Source: Cyanobacteria bacterium Co-bin13
GTDB lineage: Bacteria > Cyanobacteriota > Cyanobacteriia > Phormidesmidales > Phormidesmidaceae
Length of the DNA: 7,275 bases
Assembly: GCA_014534385.1 (NCBI GenBank)
Contig: JACVRP010000186.1
Coordinates: forward strand, 1 to 7,275
Direction: 5' to 3'
Both the position numbers and the translations under genes were made by a program. Under the pieces are notes generated by a model. The model was not told the DNA's origin, did not search any database, and saw only the letters and a list, made by a program, of their open reading frames with translations. Positions 5,542 to 7,275 of the stretch are shown here, piece after piece. Each line of letters opens with the position of its first letter. The first letter of the stretch is position 1.

Positions 5542-5567
5542 AGGGGCAGAAAAGGGGGATTGCCCCT
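5542..5567 (+). terminator. Hairpin after pyrR, possible terminator
   Basis: AGGGGCA (5542-5548) pairs with TGCCCCT (5561-5567) around a 12-base loop, 27 bases after the pyrR stop. It is GC-rich but has no U-run. A competing pairing exists between CCCCCT (5518-5523) and AGGGGG (5553-5558, in the loop). The rest of the 123-base gap before fni holds a TTGACT at 5585-5590 that could be a -35 box, but no well-spaced -10 box. Confidence 0.45.
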
Positions 5568-5638
5568 GTGGGACACTACAGGTATTGACTCAAGTCTTTC
5601 CTGTTCACCTGTTTAATTGAGCGAAACCCCTACGGACT

Positions 5639-6688
5639 GTGACTGCATCTCCTCTATCTGCCTCAGAAACCGAGGTTCGCAAAGCCGACCACATCCGCAT
5701 CTGCCTCGATGCCGATGTTCAATGCCCGCAAAACACGACCGGACTAGAGCGCTACCGCTTCCTGCACTGCTGCCTGCCAGAGCTTGACCGGGCAGAGATC
5801 GACCTGCGCAGTCATTTCTTAGGCAAGCCTCTGGGGGTACCGCTGCTGATCTCCTCAATGACCGGCGGCACCGACCAGGCCCAGCGAATCAATCAGCGGC
5901 TGGCGGCAGCGGCTCAGCACTATGGGCTGGCGATGGGCATAGGCTCCCAGCGGGTCGCGGTAGAAAACCCCAACCTGCGCGAAACCTTTTCCGTGCGCTC
6001 AGTGGCCCCCGACATTTTGCTGCTGGCCAACTTGGGAGCCGTGCAGCTCAACTACGACTACGGCCTGGAGCAGTGCCAGCGGGCCGTGGACTGGCTAGAG
6101 GCCGACGCCCTGATCCTGCACCTCAACCCCCTCCAGGAATGTGTGCAGACTCGCGGCGACACCAACTTTAAGGGGCTGCTGGGCAAGATTGAGCGCCTTT
6201 GCGCCGCGCTGCCTGTCCCCATCATTGCCAAAGAAGTGGGCAACGGCATTTCTGGGCCAATGGCAAAGCGGCTTGTCGAAATCGGCGTTAGCGCCATTGA
6301 TGTGGCCGGGGCAGGCGGCACCTCCTGGGCCAGAGTCGAGAGCGAACGGGCTCAAGACCCGATCCAGCGTCGCTTGGGCAACACCTTTGCCGACTGGGGC
6401 ATCCCCACCGCCGACTGTATCGAGCAGGTGCGTGCGATCGCGCCCGCCCTCCCCCTAATCGCCTCCGGCGGCCTCCGCAACGGCCTCGATGCCGCCAAAG
6501 CCCTGGCCCTGGGCGCAGATTTGGCCGGGCTAGCCTACCCCTTCCTCCAGGCCGCCAGCCAATCTGAAGCTGCGGTGGAGGCCTTAGCAGAAGTGCTGAT
6601 TGCGGAACTGACGACGGTTCTTTTCTGCACAGGGCAGCCCACAATTGCCGATCTTCGGGCCGCGCAGGTGCTGCAAAAGATAGGTTAG
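5639..6688 (+). CDS. fni: Isopentenyl-diphosphate delta-isomerase, type 2 (FMN-dependent)
   Basis: The cytosolic enzyme interconverts isopentenyl and dimethylallyl diphosphate, using reduced FMN and Mg2+, to balance precursors for carotenoids, phytol and quinones. The 349-residue product has a TIM-barrel layout with RKADHIRICL (14-23), TTGLERYRFLHCCLPE (33-48), ISSMTGGT (71-78, FMN phosphate/diphosphate side), GSQRVAVENP (102-111), ANLGAVQL (130-137), HLNPLQE (161-167, with the catalytic Gln and metal-binding Glu), KEVGNGIS (198-205), DVAGAGGTSWARVE (221-234) and ASGGLRNG (275-282, FMN phosphate). All key motifs are present, so it should be active. The start is GTG 5639. No ATG precedes the conserved RKADH region, and the 13 residues before that motif are variable in the family. 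The gene stands alone between pyrR and a tandem palindromic repeat that begins 10 bases after its stop. Confidence 0.96.
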   Translation: MTASPLSASETEVRKADHIRICLDADVQCPQNTTGLERYRFLHCCLPELDRAEIDLRSHFLGKPLGVPLLISSMTGGTDQAQRINQRLAAAAQHYGLAMGIGSQRVAVENPNLRETFSVRSVAPDILLLANLGAVQLNYDYGLEQCQRAVDWLEADALILHLNPLQECVQTRGDTNFKGLLGKIERLCAALPVPIIAKEVGNGISGPMAKRLVEIGVSAIDVAGAGGTSWARVESERAQDPIQRRLGNTFADWGIPTADCIEQVRAIAPALPLIASGGLRNGLDAAKALALGADLAGLAYPFLQAASQSEAAVEALAEVLIAELTTVLFCTGQPTIADLRAAQVLQKIG

Positions 6689-6697
6689 CTGCAGCTC

Positions 6698-6789
6698 AAG
6701 AACCCGGGGTTTTTAGCTGCATAGGCAGAGACTCAAGCCCCTGCCCAAAACCCCGGGTTCTGCCCCCCGAAGAAAAACCCCAGCCAATT
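6698..6789. repeat. Palindromic repeat, copy 1 of a tandem pair (92-bp period)
   Basis: AGAACCCGGGGTTTT (6699-6713) and its exact reverse complement (6747-6761) form a 15-bp stem around a 33-base loop, which holds a second stem GGCAG (6724-6728) / CTGCC (6741-6745). A C-rich, A-rich tail (about 6762-6780) follows. It starts 10 bases after the fni stop, so the transcript would carry a strong hairpin likely to terminate or stabilise it. The form resembles dispersed non-coding palindromes of cyanobacteria; no coding frame is inside. Confidence 0.8.
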
Positions 6790-6875
6790 AAGAACCCAGG
6801 GTTTTCAACGGCACAGCCAGAGCCTCAAGCTGCTGCCCAAAACCCCGGGTTCTGACCCCCCAAGGAAAAACCTTT
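6790..6875. repeat. Palindromic repeat, copy 2 of the tandem pair
   Basis: AGAACCCAGGGTTTT (6791-6805) pairs with AAAACCCCGGGTTCT (6839-6853) with one mismatch (A6798). The loop is again exactly 33 bases, and the tail (6854-6874) matches that of copy 1. The right arm is identical to that of copy 1, while the loop and left arm have diverged. An isolated AGAACCC at 6889-6895 may be the stub of a third copy. The right edge is approximate. Confidence 0.8.
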
Positions 6876-6905
6876 GGGCTTGGGTGCCAGAACCCGCTGC
6901 ATTAG

Positions 6906-6930
6906 CTAGTATTTGTGTACCAAATACTAG
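6906..6930. promoter_or_regulatory. Perfect 10-bp palindrome before nurA, LexA-box-like
   Basis: CTAGTATTTG (6906-6915) is mirrored exactly by CAAATACTAG (6921-6930) around TGTAC, ending 11 bases before the ATG of the nuclease gene. Read against the cyanobacterial LexA box RGTACNNNDGTWCB, as I remember it, 6908-6921 fits at every position except one (T for C at 6912), and the other strand likewise fails at one position. It could be an SOS operator, another repressor site, or an RNA hairpin near the start codon. Confidence 0.45.
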
Positions 6931-6941
6931 ATCTTCTGGCC

Positions 6942-7275
6942 ATGCTCGATCTGATGAAGATCGCCCAGCAAATGCAGGGCATCAGCCAACACCTCACCCA
7001 GGAAGCCGAAGCCGCCCGCCGCCGGGTGATCATTGCCAATCAGCTGATGGATCGAGCCAGAAATCACCAGGACGACCTGCTGGAACAGTGGGAGCGGTGG
7101 TGCGATCGCATTGGCTTTGCCGTCGCCCAACCGATCGAACCCCTTGACACCCGCATTTCCCTCCAGGCTGCCCCCGAAGCCCACACCGTCCTCGCCACCG
7201 ACGGCTCCCAGATCGCCCCTAGCCACCACGAAATCGCCTACTGCTACCTGCTCAATATTGGCCGCATCGTGCTCC
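6942..7275 (+). CDS. nurA: NurA-domain nuclease, N-terminal part (runs off the window)
   Basis: This is the 5' part of a gene whose product resembles NurA, the 5'-3' nuclease that works with the HerA helicase in end resection in archaea. Cyanobacteria carry NurA-domain proteins of less certain role. The visible 111 residues have a helical, coiled-coil-like N-terminus (MLDLMKIAQQMQGISQ, then AEAARRRVIIANQLMDRA) and then the start of the RNase H-like core. There, VLATDGSQ (83-90) contains D87, the expected first catalytic aspartate in the family's DGS motif, followed by PSHHE (93-97) and a beta strand YCYLLNIG (100-107). I chose ATG 6942. A GTG at 6915 in frame would add nine residues but would start inside the palindrome. 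No Shine-Dalgarno is seen. The frame is open to the window end. The partner helicase, if any, is not in view. Confidence 0.85.
   Translation, partial: MLDLMKIAQQMQGISQHLTQEAEAARRRVIIANQLMDRARNHQDDLLEQWERWCDRIGFAVAQPIEPLDTRISLQAAPEAHTVLATDGSQIAPSHHEIAYCYLLNIGRIVL

Noticed and set aside
6288..6644. Long minus-strand frames within fni (118, 87 and 86 residues)
   Set aside because: Arginine- and proline-rich mirror frames expected from high-GC coding sequence.
1..7275. A defence island, mobile element or new multi-gene system
   Set aside because: All recognised genes are single housekeeping or regulatory genes. No toxin-antitoxin pair, nuclease-helicase pair in view, reverse transcriptase or recombinase was found; only the start of a NurA-type gene touches DNA processing.

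Overview
The window reads as an ordinary stretch of cyanobacterial chromosome. Six copies of the HIP1 octamer GCGATCGC lie in 7.3 kb. The gene set is also characteristic: a cyAbrB regulator, a flavin-dependent type 2 IPP isomerase, cobD, a stand-alone pyrR, a cyanobacterial-style Rrf2 regulator and a NurA-domain protein. The moderately high GC content, 3'-biased GC codon use and hairpin-rich gaps would suit a Leptolyngbya- or Synechococcus-like lineage, but that placement is a guess. I see no transposase, integrase, phage gene, CRISPR array, tRNA or rRNA.

Left part (1-2150): a cation diffusion facilitator (CDF) transporter (+) faces a 58-residue two-CxxC zinc-ribbon gene (-, 1180-1356) that is easy to overlook because longer empty frames cover it. 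That small gene is divergent from pgsA (+). pgsA in turn converges on cyAbrB (-), with a perfect 13-bp-stem inverted repeat midway between the two stop codons, probably a shared terminator.

Middle part (2150-4963): cyAbrB (-) is preceded on the same strand by a possible 88-residue gene with a perfect Shine-Dalgarno. After a leader region with small repeats comes an Rrf2-family regulator without any cysteine, overlapping cobD (adenosylcobinamide-phosphate synthase). The ribosome-binding site of cobD lies inside the end of the regulator. A 350-base gap follows that holds no gene but several consecutive inverted repeats.

Right part (4964-7275): pyrR, then fni, then two tandem 92-bp palindromic repeats, then a 10-bp perfect palindrome that matches the cyanobacterial LexA box except at one position in each orientation. 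Directly after it starts a NurA-type nuclease, cut off by the window end.

Functionally these are mostly unlinked housekeeping genes: metal efflux, phosphatidylglycerol synthesis, carbon/nitrogen-type regulation, B12 assembly, pyrimidine salvage/control, isoprenoid precursors and DNA repair. No clear new multi-gene system is visible. The most worthwhile leads are the two small proteins, the LexA-like site before nurA, the palindromic repeat pair, and the structured gap before pyrR.
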